64,000 nucleotides of DNA from Gemmatimonadaceae bacterium (GTDB lineage: Bacteria; Gemmatimonadota; Gemmatimonadetes; Gemmatimonadales; Gemmatimonadaceae): the NCBI GenBank assembly GCA_025934775.1, contig JAICWO010000013.1, positions 62,001-126,000 of the forward strand. The letters run 5' to 3'. The notes beneath the pieces were generated by a model that saw only the letters and a program-made list of their open reading frames with translations, did no database searches and was not told where the DNA came from. Every line of letters starts with the position of its first letter. The stretch's first letter is position 1. Of this stretch, positions 42,952 to 51,499 are shown piece after piece. The translations under genes and the position numbers were made by a program.

Positions 42952-44313
42952 TCAAGCGCCGCGTTTGCCGCCGCGACCGCGACCACCATGTCCCCCCCCG
43001 GTCTTGCTGCCGCGACCTCGGCGCGCACCATCCGCACTCGGCGCCGGTCCGCCATTCACCGGACCGATGTGGACTGGCGCATCCGGGGTGAGGCGCGACT
43101 GGCCTTCGACCACGACACGGTCGCCTTCCTGCACACCGTTCGAGATGATGGAGAGCGCACCGGCGACCCGCTCGACCGTGACCGCGCGCTGACGCGCCGT
43201 GTCGGCCTGGTCGACCACGTAGACGTACGCGCCGCGCTGGCCCGTCACGACCGCGTCGGACGGCACCACGAGGACACTGTCTTCGTCGAAGAGGTGCAGC
43301 GACGTGGCGGCGAACTGTCCAGCCCACAGCGTTCCGGCCGAGTTGTCGAACTTGGCCTTGAGCTGCACCGTGCCCGTCGCGGTGTCGACGGCGTTATCAA
43401 TGAAGGTGAGCGTTCCGTTCACCGGATCGCCTACGACGCCACCCTGCTGTGTGACGCTGCCGGCCGAGGTCGACGCGCCGCCCGGCTGCATCGAGCCGCT
43501 CGTGCCCTGATTGTCCTGCACGGGGCCGGAGACTTCGGCCGCGAGCGAGTCGATCGACGGCGACGGCGGAGCGACGCCGCCCGGAACCGCGGTCACCGGC
43601 AGACCGCCGTTCTGGGCGCCGTGCTGCATGAGCAGCGCGAGCTGCGCCGATGGAATCGCGAAGCGCACGAGAATGGGCCGCACCTGGTTGATAACCACGA
43701 GCGGCGTCTGAGAGTTCGCGCGAGCGAGGTTGCCTTGCTTGACGAGCAAGCTGCCCGTTTTGCCGGAGATCGGCGCGCGAACGATGGTGTTGTCGAGGTT
43801 GAACTTGGCCTGCGCGACCGCGGCGCGATCGGCGTCGACGGTGGCCTCGTTGGCCGCCGCGGTGGCGAACTGCTGTTCGCCTTCTTGCGGCGTCACGACC
43901 TTGGCCGCGAGGAGCTGCTTGTAGCGATCCGCGTTCGATTGGGCGTTCACGAAGTTGGCGCTGTCACGCGCCAGCACCGCGACGGCCTGGAGGTACGCGT
44001 TCCGGTATGGTCGCGGGTCGACGTGGAAGAGCGCCTGGCCGGCGCGCACTTCCTGGCCTTCTTGAAAGTCGACGGAGGTGATGATGCCGTCGACCTGCGC
44101 CGAGATGGCCACGCTCTGCAGCGGCGTAACAACGCCATTGGCCTCGAGTATGTACGGCACGGTGGCGCGTCGCACGGGAACCACGGCCACCGTCGCGGCC
44201 TGCCGTGGCGGCCGCGGCTGCTTTTTCGCGCAGGCGACGAGCGTGAACGGAATGAGCGCAGCAGCCAAGGACAGCAACGATGCGCGACGATGGACGAGTC
44301 GCAATCCGGTCAT
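42952..44313 (-). CDS. RND efflux periplasmic adaptor (MdtA-like) with low-complexity insertion and Gly/Arg tail
   Basis: The 453-residue adaptor serves the tandem RND pumps. It has a signal peptide with lipobox ending at the cysteine of LVAC, so it is a lipoprotein, and the usual lipoyl, alpha-hairpin, lipoyl (IVRAPISGKTG) and beta-barrel order. Two oddities stand out. A Ser/Gly/Pro/Gln-rich stretch of about 60 residues (about 235-295) interrupts the beta-barrel region. The C-terminus is a Gly/Arg/Lys-rich tail (GARRGRGSKTGGGHGGRGR). The protein is some 60-80 residues longer than typical MdtA. A perfect 17-base palindrome lies 30 bases upstream of the start. Confidence 0.9.
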   Translation of the reverse strand: MTGLRLVHRRASLLSLAAALIPFTLVACAKKQPRPPRQAATVAVVPVRRATVPYILEANGVVTPLQSVAISAQVDGIITSVDFQEGQEVRAGQALFHVDPRPYRNAYLQAVAVLARDSANFVNAQSNADRYKQLLAAKVVTPQEGEQQFATAAANEATVDADRAAVAQAKFNLDNTIVRAPISGKTGSLLVKQGNLARANSQTPLVVINQVRPILVRFAIPSAQLALLMQHGAQNGGLPVTAVPGGVAPPSPSIDSLAAEVSGPVQDNQGTSGSMQPGGASTSAGSVTQQGGVVGDPVNGTLTFIDNAVDTATGTVQLKAKFDNSAGTLWAGQFAATSLHLFDEDSVLVVPSDAVVTGQRGAYVYVVDQADTARQRAVTVERVAGALSIISNGVQEGDRVVVEGQSRLTPDAPVHIGPVNGGPAPSADGARRGRGSKTGGGHGGRGRGGKRGA

Positions 44314-44343
44314 CGGGAGAACAGTCGGCGTTGTAGGTCACGG

Positions 44344-44360
44344 CGCGCTCACTGAGCGCG
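44344..44360. promoter_or_regulatory. Perfect palindrome upstream of the MdtABC-like operon
   Basis: Eight-base arms CGCGCTCA and TGAGCGCG flank a single central C, 30 bases upstream of the adaptor start. The size and position suit a repressor operator. No regulator gene is directly attached to this operon, so the binding factor is unknown. Confidence 0.4.
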
Positions 44361-44450
44361 AACGACACGGCCGCGGCTGCCGGGGTAGGAGTCGGGAGCC
44401 GAGCCGATACCGAATCTAGTACGCGCGACTACCCGATTGCGTTCAGAATG

Positions 44451-44492
44451 CGAACAGCCCGTCCGCGAGCATACATGCGGACGGGCTGTTCG
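44451..44492 (-). terminator. 16-bp perfect hairpin after the small lipoprotein gene
   Basis: Arms 44451-44466 and 44477-44492 are exact reverse complements with a 10-base loop. It begins 20 bases after the stop of the minus-strand lipoprotein. The downstream side lacks a U-tract, so it may be a factor-assisted terminator or an mRNA-stabilising stem. Confidence 0.6.
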
Positions 44493-44512
44493 GTTCACGA
44501 TCCAGATCGAGG

Positions 44513-44803
44513 CTACTTCTTGTAGCCCTTCTTGGAGTGCTTCGCCTTCATCGAATCCTTCTTCGCCTTGGTCGAATCCATCTTGGCGTTGACGCTGTCC
44601 GAGTTCACCTGCGCCTTCGTCGTGTCGGTGCTGGTCGTCGTGGTCTTCACGACGGTGTCGGTGGTCGGGACGGCATGGCCGGAAACAGTGTCGGTCGCCG
44701 GGACGGTGGTCGTGTCAGCCGTCTGTTTCTCATTGCCCTTGTTGCACGCGGCGGCGCCGAGCAGCGCCGCAAACGCGACCAGGGCTGGTACGGTCTTCTT
44801 CAT
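44513..44803 (-). CDS. Small Thr/Asp/Lys-rich lipoprotein
   Basis: The 96-residue protein has a lipoprotein signal (MKKTVPALVAFAALLGAAAC, cysteine at residue 20). The mature part is low-complexity: a Thr/Asp/Val-rich half, then a Lys/Ser/Asp-rich half ending in KAKHSKKGYKK. The highly basic tail could bind DNA, peptidoglycan or the membrane surface. I know no family for it. GAGG lies eight bases before the ATG. A perfect hairpin follows the stop. Similar disordered lipoproteins are common in Gemmatimonadota. Confidence 0.75.
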   Translation of the reverse strand: MKKTVPALVAFAALLGAAACNKGNEKQTADTTTVPATDTVSGHAVPTTDTVVKTTTTSTDTTKAQVNSDSVNAKMDSTKAKKDSMKAKHSKKGYKK

Positions 44804-44888
44804 GGTATGCACCTCGATCGGTAGACGTTGCCAGTTCTGGCAGCCTCGTCGAGCAACCATCGTACCGGCAGACTGCACAGGTCGCGAT

Positions 44889-45248
44889 TTACGCTTCCAG
44901 CCGCAGGCCCGTGTCGCCTGCGGACTCGTCGGTACCCGACTCCCGCGGCCGCCCGAGCAACTTGCACAGGTCTGATTTGGTGAAGTTTGCCTCGTCGTCC
45001 ATCGCGAGCCGGTGCGACGTGGGGTCGTATTCACCGGTCACGAGCCAGGTCGGGTCGACGCCGTACACGCGCACCACCGCCATGATCACCTCGAGCGTGG
45101 GGTGCGGCTCGAGATCGTCGATCGTGATTCGCAGCGCGACTTCGTTCACACCGAGCCGCCGGGCCGTGATGGCGATCAATCCGTTGTCCTGGCCACCGAT
45201 CAGGCCTTTGACTCTGGCGGCGACGGATTTTGGATCGGGCGGTTTCAT
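44889..45248 (-). CDS. Small helix-turn-helix (XRE-like) protein
   Basis: The 119-residue cytoplasmic protein has a likely HTH region at about residues 20-70. Blocks read LIAITARRLGVNEVALRITIDD, then HPTLEVIMAVVRVYGVDPTWLVTGEY; the WLVTGEYD end closely resembles the C-terminal part of XRE-type HTH domains (WLLTGE). The remaining 45 residues are hydrophilic. No effector domain is present, so it may be a small regulator. It faces the PAS-GAF kinase gene across 147 bases. The start at ATG 45248 lacks a good Shine-Dalgarno. Confidence 0.65.
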   Translation of the reverse strand: MKPPDPKSVAARVKGLIGGQDNGLIAITARRLGVNEVALRITIDDLEPHPTLEVIMAVVRVYGVDPTWLVTGEYDPTSHRLAMDDEANFTKSDLCKLLGRPRESGTDESAGDTGLRLEA

Positions 45249-45395
45249 CACGGGGAGCAGCGATTGCAAGGGAATCCACCTAATCGCAGCAATCCATGTG
45301 CCACGTTCGGATGAGCTTGCCAGCGCAACGCTTAGGAACGCCAAATGCCCATCGCCACTCGCGATCCCAGCCGGAACTCGTAAGGTTTCACGCCC

Positions 45396-47666
45396 GTGAC
45401 AAACGTTCCTGATCCCCGCGAACCGACTGGAACACCGCACCACACCCACGCGCGAGCGCGAGCCACGCCCGAGACCGAGTCGCTCTACCGCCTGCTGGTC
45501 GAAAGCGTCAAGGACTACGCGATCTTCGCGCTGGATCCCACGGGACACATTCTCACGTGGAACGTCGGGGCGCAGCGGCTCAAGGGCTACACCGCGGACG
45601 AGATCATCGGAAAGCACTTTTCGATCTTCTATCCATCGGAAAAGATCGCGGAGGGTTTTCCGAACTACGAGCTGCGCGAGGCGGCCCGCACCGGACGGTT
45701 CGAGGACGAAGGGTGGCGGCTCCGCAAAGACGGATCGCGGTTCTGGGCGAACGTCGTGATCACCGCGCTCCACGACGACGCGGGACAGCTCGTCGGGTTC
45801 GCCAAAGTCACGCGAGATCTGACGCAGCGACTCGCGGCCGAGGAGCAGGCGCGCCACCTCGCGGCCGAGGCGGCGGCGCGTGCCGCGTCGGAGGATCGCA
45901 ACCGCGAGCTCGAGCAACTCACCAAGCAGCTCCAGGAGCAGGCCACGGAGCTCGAGTCGGAGCGCGAGGAGGCGCAAGCCCTCGCCGAGGAGCTGGAGCA
46001 GACGAACGCGCAGCTTCAGGAAACTGTGATCGAGGCGGAAGCGGCGCGCGACCAGGCGCACGATGCGCAGGAGTTCACGCGCTCGGTGCTCGAGAGCATC
46101 GCCGACCCCTTCGTCGTGTACGACGCCGACTGGCGGCTGCGCTACATCAATCACTCCGCGTCCGAGCTCATGACGCGGGGCGGCCACCGCGCGGCAGACG
46201 CGCTCATTGGTAAAGTCGTGTGGGACGCCTTTCCCGACCTCCGAGGCACCGACTTCGAGCGCGAAATGCGGCGAGCGGCCCAGAGCAGAGCGCCGCTCAC
46301 GTTCGAGGCGTTCAACGCGGGGCGCAACGAGTGGTTAATGACGTTCTGCTACCCGCTGCCCGACGCCGGCCTTGCGGTGCAGTGGAAGAACGTCACCTCG
46401 CGCAAGCACGAGGAAGAAGCGGCCCACTATCTCACGCGCGCGACGGCCGTGCTCAACGCGTCGCTGGACTATACGGTCACGCTCAACGAGCTCGCGAAGC
46501 TCGTCGTTCCGCAGCTCGCCGACTGGTCATCGGTGCAGATCGCCACCGACGACGGAACACTGCAGCAGGTCGCCGTCGCCCACGTGGATCCGGAGAAGAT
46601 CCGCTGGGCGCGCGAGCTGAACGAGCGGTTCCCACCAGACCGGAATGCGTCGTCCGGTGCGCCCCACGTGCTGCGCACGGGGAAGCCGGAGTTGTACGCG
46701 GAGATCGCGCCCGATCTCATCGAGTCACACGTGCAGAATCCGGAGCATCGCGAGGTCATTCGAGAGCTGCGGCTTCGCTCGGCGATGGTCGTGCCGCTCA
46801 TCGCGCGCGACCGAACGATTGGCGTGATGACGCTGGCGTCCGCCGAATCGGGGCGCCGGTACACGGAGTCGGACGTCGAGCTCGCGACGGAGCTCGCGCG
46901 GCGCGCGGCCGTCGCCGTGGAGAACGCGCGTCTGCATCGCGCGGCCATCGACGCGCAGCACTCCGCGGAACAGGCCAATCGCGCGAAGACCGAATTTCTC
47001 ACAACGATGAGTCACGAGCTCCGCACGCCGCTCAACGCGATCGCGGGATACGCGGAGCTGCTGCGCATGGGCATTCAGGGATCGCTCACGCCGGCGCAGG
47101 ACGAGTACATGCAGCGAATCCAGCGCAGTCAGCACCATCTGCTGTCGCTGATCAACGACGTGCTCAACTTCGCGAAGCTCGAGGCCGGCCGCGTCGAGTA
47201 CGACCTGGCGCGGGTAGCCGTGCGCGAGGTGCTCGCCGAGATGGAAGCGCTCGTGCTGCCGCAGATAAAGCAGGCGGAGCTCCGGTTCCAGTATCACCCC
47301 TGCCCGTCGGACTTGTACGTGCGCGCCGACAGCGAGAAGATGCGGCAGATCATCCTCAACCTGCTCTCGAACGCGATCAAGTTCACACCCGCCGGCGGCT
47401 CGATCGGGATCGACTGCGGCGCGCGCGGCAAGACCGGCTACATCGTGGTGCGCGACACGGGGCCTGGAATTCCCCCCGAGAAAGTCGATGCGATCTTCCA
47501 GCCCTTCGTGCAGCTCGGCCGCACCACGACGGAGCGACAGGCTGGCACCGGGCTCGGTCTCGCGATCAGCCGCGACCTCGCGCGAGCAATGCACGGCGAC
47601 CTGACCGTGAAGAGCACAGTCGGCCAGGGCGCCGCGTTCTCACTCGAGCTGCCGCTCGATCAGTAG
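45396..47666 (+). CDS. Soluble PAS-PAS-GAF sensor histidine kinase
   Basis: This is a cytoplasmic sensor of 756 residues with no membrane helix. The order is PAS1 with PAC (about 28-150, with DYAIFALDPTGHILTWN and GYTADEIIGKHFSIFY); a strongly charged coiled coil (150-225); PAS2 (about 228-340); GAF (about 350-520); HisKA with the histidine in TMSHELRTPLNAI (near 540); and HATPase with LLSNAIKFTPAGG, DTGPGIP and GTGLGLAISRDLA (640-755). PAS1 resembles the PAS-S-box/phytochrome-linked kinases of myxobacteria and Gemmatimonadota. It starts at GTG 45396. No response regulator gene is next to it. Its stop overlaps the end of the convergent lipoprotein gene by 7 bases. Confidence 0.9.
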   Translation: MTNVPDPREPTGTPHHTHARARATPETESLYRLLVESVKDYAIFALDPTGHILTWNVGAQRLKGYTADEIIGKHFSIFYPSEKIAEGFPNYELREAARTGRFEDEGWRLRKDGSRFWANVVITALHDDAGQLVGFAKVTRDLTQRLAAEEQARHLAAEAAARAASEDRNRELEQLTKQLQEQATELESEREEAQALAEELEQTNAQLQETVIEAEAARDQAHDAQEFTRSVLESIADPFVVYDADWRLRYINHSASELMTRGGHRAADALIGKVVWDAFPDLRGTDFEREMRRAAQSRAPLTFEAFNAGRNEWLMTFCYPLPDAGLAVQWKNVTSRKHEEEAAHYLTRATAVLNASLDYTVTLNELAKLVVPQLADWSSVQIATDDGTLQQVAVAHVDPEKIRWARELNERFPPDRNASSGAPHVLRTGKPELYAEIAPDLIESHVQNPEHREVIRELRLRSAMVVPLIARDRTIGVMTLASAESGRRYTESDVELATELARRAAVAVENARLHRAAIDAQHSAEQANRAKTEFLTTMSHELRTPLNAIAGYAELLRMGIQGSLTPAQDEYMQRIQRSQHHLLSLINDVLNFAKLEAGRVEYDLARVAVREVLAEMEALVLPQIKQAELRFQYHPCPSDLYVRADSEKMRQIILNLLSNAIKFTPAGGSIGIDCGARGKTGYIVVRDTGPGIPPEKVDAIFQPFVQLGRTTTERQAGTGLGLAISRDLARAMHGDLTVKSTVGQGAAFSLELPLDQ

Positions 47667-48259
47667 AAATTCCGGAGCTGCACCTGCGAGTTGTTCAGGT
47701 ACACTCCATACAGGTGCACGAAATCGCCCGTGCGCAGGCCGTTGAAGCGGTTGATGTCGTTCTGCGACACGTTGTACGGCATCGAGACCGTGATCTGCAC
47801 GCCGTTGCCGGTGTCGAGCGTGAACCAACCGTTCGTGCGATTGATCTGCCGCACGGTTCCCTGCAGCGACTGCACGTTCCCGGAGACCGTGCCGCCGTTC
47901 GACCCGTTCACCGGCTGCGTGACTTGCACGAGATCCGTGTAGTACGAGCCGTTGCCGTTGTCCTGAAGGCGGGCGATCACCTGATCGCCGTACTGGAGCG
48001 ACGACACGGGATAGCTCTGATTCTGGTAGCTCACCTGCGTGTTGGCGTCGTAGTTCACCGTGATGGACTGCCCGTTCGACTGCTGCAGCGTGATCTGCTG
48101 ATATCTCGTGTCGACGCGCTGCACGGTGCCGGTGAGCTGATTCGACGGCGCGAGCACGCCGCCGAGCACGTTGCCGAGCGAGCCCAGATTGGTGCACGCC
48201 CCGAGCGAAACCAACGCCAGCGCCGCTGCCGCTCGGCGCACGATTGACTGCAACTGCAT
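47660..48259 (-). CDS. Lipoprotein with DUF5666-like beta-barrel repeats
   Basis: The 199-residue lipoprotein has its lipobox ending at the cysteine of VSLGAC. Two or more OB-like beta units follow, with alternating blocks such as TGTVQRVDTRYQQITLQQ, YGDQVIARLQDN and GTVRQINRTNGWFTLD, typical of DUF5666-type proteins of unknown function. Residue composition is unusually Asn/Gln-rich for this genome. GGAG lies eight bases before ATG 48259. It follows the M48 protease gene on the same strand after a terminator. Confidence 0.75.
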   Translation of the reverse strand: MQLQSIVRRAAAALALVSLGACTNLGSLGNVLGGVLAPSNQLTGTVQRVDTRYQQITLQQSNGQSITVNYDANTQVSYQNQSYPVSSLQYGDQVIARLQDNGNGSYYTDLVQVTQPVNGSNGGTVSGNVQSLQGTVRQINRTNGWFTLDTGNGVQITVSMPYNVSQNDINRFNGLRTGDFVHLYGVYLNNSQVQLRNFY

Positions 48260-48290
48260 CTGCGAAACTCCGTGTGTGGTTCGGCGATTC

Positions 48291-48321
48291 AAAAGGCAAC
48301 GGCGGTGCCGAAGCACCGCCG
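48291..48321 (-). terminator. Terminator after the M48 protease gene
   Basis: A 9-bp GC stem with a TTCG tetraloop (minus strand) is followed by GCCTTTTGAA. It lies 55 bases after the protease stop and ahead of the next lipoprotein gene. Confidence 0.75.
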
Positions 48322-48375
48322 CGCCGTCGGTTCCTCCGCGCTGAACATCGCGCGACTGCCGCGCAGCGAATTGCG

Positions 48376-49212
48376 CTACTGGCCCGCCGAGGTCCGCGGA
48401 GCCGGCGGGAGCTGCGCGAGCCGCGCCTTCATCGAATTGAACGCCGCCGAGTTCGTCTCCAGCGACCTGAGCTCGCTCGCCGGCACCTGCGACAACATCC
48501 GCTGCACGTCGGCGATGCGATCCTGCGTCCCTGGGTGGTCGGCGAACCACGAGCTCACCGCGCTGTTGCTGCCGCTCTGCTGCTCCTCCGCGAGGAGCTT
48601 CTTGAAGAACGTGAGCATGCCCGTGGGGTTGATGCCGGCATTGATCATGTTCCGGAATCCGCCTTCGTCGGCCTGCTGCTCGTCCGTCCGGCTGAACTTT
48701 GCGAAGACCGCGGTGCCGCCGAGCTGGATGGCGGCCTGTGTCGCGGCGTTCTGACAGATCCCGGTCAGCGCGCACGCGAGCCCGACGCCGACGTTGGCGC
48801 CCTGCGCCTGCTCCATCTGCTTCACCGAGTGCCGCTCGACGACGTGCTCGATCTCGTGCCCGAGCACCGACGCGAGCTCGCTCTCGTTCGACGCGCGCTC
48901 GAGCACGCCCCGATTGACATAGATGAATCCGCCGGGGAGCGCGAACGCGTTCACGACATCGGTATTCACGACCGCGAATTGCCAGTCGAGATCGGCGCGC
49001 GAGGTATGACTCGCGATCCGCCGCCCGAGACTGTTCACGTACCCGACGACGGTCGGGTCCTGCAAGAGCGGAAGCTGCGCGTTCACCTGCGCCGCTTCCT
49101 GCTGGCCCATCTGAATTTCCTGCTGCTGTGAGACGCCGCACGCCGCGATCGCGAAGCATGCGGCAGCGAGGCTGGCCGAACGAGCGATGGCTCGCATTGG
49201 TGCTGTGTGCAT
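48376..49212 (-). CDS. M48-family metalloprotease lipoprotein (BepA/LoiP-like)
   Basis: The 278-residue envelope protease probably acts in outer-membrane protein quality control. Its signal peptide ends with a lipobox (IAAC, cysteine 25). The zinc site is H119-E-I-E-H123 (VLGHEIEHVVERHS), and the third ligand glutamate/aspartate is in DEQQADEGGFR. Downstream helices end in an Ala-rich tail, with no TPR domain, so it is the short M48 form. AAGGAG six bases before ATG 49212 fixes the start. A terminator follows. It is divergent from the beta-helix gene. Confidence 0.9.
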   Translation of the reverse strand: MHTAPMRAIARSASLAAACFAIAACGVSQQQEIQMGQQEAAQVNAQLPLLQDPTVVGYVNSLGRRIASHTSRADLDWQFAVVNTDVVNAFALPGGFIYVNRGVLERASNESELASVLGHEIEHVVERHSVKQMEQAQGANVGVGLACALTGICQNAATQAAIQLGGTAVFAKFSRTDEQQADEGGFRNMINAGINPTGMLTFFKKLLAEEQQSGSNSAVSSWFADHPGTQDRIADVQRMLSQVPASELRSLETNSAAFNSMKARLAQLPPAPRTSAGQ

Positions 49213-49341
49213 CGAGGTCTCCTTCTGCGTTGCCGGACGAGCGCGGTGTCGCGCGCGAACAGCCCAACGCAGAACCCAGGCCGCCAACCGCGTGACGACG
49301 CCTGCCTTCCGTCGTACGCCGCGCGAGGTCAGCTTTGCCGC

Positions 49342-51465
49342 ATGAGCGCAGCCCACCTCATGCACGCGTTCGCGACGGCGGCCGCGTTGTCCATCGCCGC
49401 CGCCGCGCCCGCTCGGGCACAATCGGATCGCGCGGGCCGCGCGCCGTTGATCGAGCTCCGCCGCGGGCTCGTGATCACACACTCCGTCCGCATCGCACGC
49501 AAGCGATATGAGCTTGCCGCGCCGGCGTCGATGGGCTCCGCGGTGATCGTGGTGCGCGGCGACAACGTCACCGTCGACTTCAATGGCGCGACGCTCGGCG
49601 GAATGCCTCAGCGCGCGGATCCCGATCGTGCGAGCGGTGTCGGCGTACGGATCGAGGGCGGCCGGAACGTGCGCATCATCAACGCGACGATTCGCGGCTA
49701 CAAGGTCGGCTTGCTCGCGCGCGGCACGCGTGGGCTCGTCCTCGCGCACGACGACTTTGGCCACAACTGGAAGCCGCGACTGTTCAGCGTCGTCGAGCAC
49801 GAGAGCCTCGTCGACTGGCTCTCGCATCACCACAACGAGCACGACGAGTGGCTTCGATTCGGCGCCGGCGCGTACCTCGCCGACGTGCATGGCGGCGAGA
49901 TACGCGGCGTCACGATCGAGCAAGGCATGGAAGGCCTGATGCTCGTCCGCTGCGACAGCCTCCGGATCTGGAACAACACGATCGAGTTCAACTCTGGCGT
50001 CGGCATCGGGCTCTATCGCTCGAGCGACAACTCGATCATGCACAACCGCGCGAGCTTCAACGTGCGCGGCTACAGCCACGGCTTCTATCGCCGCGGGCAG
50101 GATTCGGCGGACCTGCTCATGTACGAGCAGAGCTCGCGCAACGTGGTCGCGTACAACTCGATGACCCACGGCGGCGATGGACTGTTCTTGTGGGCCGGCC
50201 AGAGCACGATGGACACGGGCGAAGGCGGCGCGAACGACAACGTGTTCTACGCGAACGACTTCAGCTTCGCGCCGGCCAACGGCATGGAGGCGACGTTTTC
50301 GCGGAACGTCTTCGTCGCGAATCGCGTCGAGGGCTCCGACTACGGCCTCTGGGCCGACCCGATCGCGCCGGACGATTGGGGATATCCCAAGCACCGCGAC
50401 ACGCGGAGCCGCGACTATGTGATCGAAGGAAACGTCTTCGTCGGCAATCGGGCGGCCATTCGCCTGGCCAACACCCGCGGGGTCGAGATCGACAAGAACC
50501 GGTACTTCGGTGTCGACACCGTGCTCGCCCTGCGCGACTCGACCCAATTCCGGCGCGGTGCCAACGACTCCGCGTTTGCCGATGCAGCGAATCTGGCGGG
50601 CGCGATCATGCCGGTGCATGGCATCATGCCAGGCGGCGTGAGTCCAGCTCCCCTTCCCGGCCACATCGACGCGCTGGCGACCGATTCGCTCGCGCACCGT
50701 CCTCGCTCCGCGATCATCGTCGACGAGTGGGGCCCGTACGACTATCGCTACCCGATGCTCTGGCCCGCCGACAGCTCGCATGCCAATCCCCTGCGCCTCC
50801 GAGTCCTCGGGCCGCCGGGAACGTGGCGTCTCGCGAAGCGACGCGGCATCCGCTCGCTCTCGAGCGAGCATGGCCGCACGGGCGACACGATCACGGTCGC
50901 CCCCGACGCGCTCGATGATTGGATGCTCACACTCGAATACCGCGGCGCCGCGACGGAGTCTCCGCGCGGCGAGCGCCGGCCGGCCGGAACGCCATACCAG
51001 TTCTCATATGAGCACTTCGAGCCGCTGCACGCGTGGGCGGTGCGATTCTATGCCTGGACCGACAGCACCGATCCACGCCGACATCCGGCGGCGTTCGAGT
51101 CGGCGCTCCGCGGCACGCCGATCGCCGAGCAATCGCCGGAGCGTCTCGATGATGAGTGGTATCGTCCCACCATTCGTGGCGTGCCGCAGGGCAAGTGGGC
51201 CGCCGTCGCGACGACGAGCGTCGCGCTTCCGAGCGGCACGTACACACTGCGCACGATCAGCGATGATGCCGTGCGCGTCTGGGTCGATGGAACGCTCACG
51301 ATCGACGACTGGACGCCGCACGAATCGACCGTGGACAACGCGCCGATCACGGCCGGCCGGCACCAGATTCGGCTCGAGTACTATCAGGTCGACGGCTGGA
51401 CGGAGCTGCGCGCCGAGATCGTGCGCGGCACGCAGCGATCGACCGGCTCACCCGGACCGCATTGA
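49342..51465 (+). CDS. Secreted right-handed beta-helix protein with C-terminal PA14-like domain
   Basis: The 707-residue exported protein has a signal peptide (about 1-27, cleavage after ARA). Residues about 30-420 form a right-handed parallel beta-helix of the NosD/pectate-lyase type, with rungs such as VTVDFNGATLGG, VRIINATIRGYKVGLL, LRIWNNTIEFNSGVGIGLYRS and NVFVGNRAAIRLANTRGVEI. A middle domain follows. The C-terminal 140 residues resemble PA14 carbohydrate-binding domains (ISDDAVRVWVDGTLTIDDW, then AGRHQIRLEYYQVDGWTELR). Carbohydrate binding or cleavage outside the cell is likely; catalytic residues cannot be identified. ATG 49342 was chosen for the signal peptide. Confidence 0.8.
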   Translation: MSAAHLMHAFATAAALSIAAAAPARAQSDRAGRAPLIELRRGLVITHSVRIARKRYELAAPASMGSAVIVVRGDNVTVDFNGATLGGMPQRADPDRASGVGVRIEGGRNVRIINATIRGYKVGLLARGTRGLVLAHDDFGHNWKPRLFSVVEHESLVDWLSHHHNEHDEWLRFGAGAYLADVHGGEIRGVTIEQGMEGLMLVRCDSLRIWNNTIEFNSGVGIGLYRSSDNSIMHNRASFNVRGYSHGFYRRGQDSADLLMYEQSSRNVVAYNSMTHGGDGLFLWAGQSTMDTGEGGANDNVFYANDFSFAPANGMEATFSRNVFVANRVEGSDYGLWADPIAPDDWGYPKHRDTRSRDYVIEGNVFVGNRAAIRLANTRGVEIDKNRYFGVDTVLALRDSTQFRRGANDSAFADAANLAGAIMPVHGIMPGGVSPAPLPGHIDALATDSLAHRPRSAIIVDEWGPYDYRYPMLWPADSSHANPLRLRVLGPPGTWRLAKRRGIRSLSSEHGRTGDTITVAPDALDDWMLTLEYRGAATESPRGERRPAGTPYQFSYEHFEPLHAWAVRFYAWTDSTDPRRHPAAFESALRGTPIAEQSPERLDDEWYRPTIRGVPQGKWAAVATTSVALPSGTYTLRTISDDAVRVWVDGTLTIDDWTPHESTVDNAPITAGRHQIRLEYYQVDGWTELRAEIVRGTQRSTGSPGPH

Positions 51466-51468
51466 GTG

Positions 51469-51490
51469 TCCGGCGCCATGAGGCGCCGGA
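51469..51490. terminator. Bidirectional hairpin between convergent genes
   Basis: A perfect 9-bp GC stem (51469-51477 with 51482-51490) has a 4-base loop. It fills most of the 34-base gap between the beta-helix gene and the L,D-transpeptidase-like gene. No U-tract is present on either side. Confidence 0.65.
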
Positions 51491-51499
51491 ATGAGCCGA

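Noticed and set aside
40153-44355. 1400-codon open frame on the plus strand
   Set aside because: It is antisense to the RND pump and adaptor genes, is made of Arg/His/Asp-rich sequence with no protein-like hydrophobic pattern, and is an artefact of high GC content.
49213-50871. Upstream extension of the M48 protease frame on the minus strand
   Set aside because: It is antisense to the beta-helix gene; the protease has a proper signal peptide and Shine-Dalgarno at 49212.
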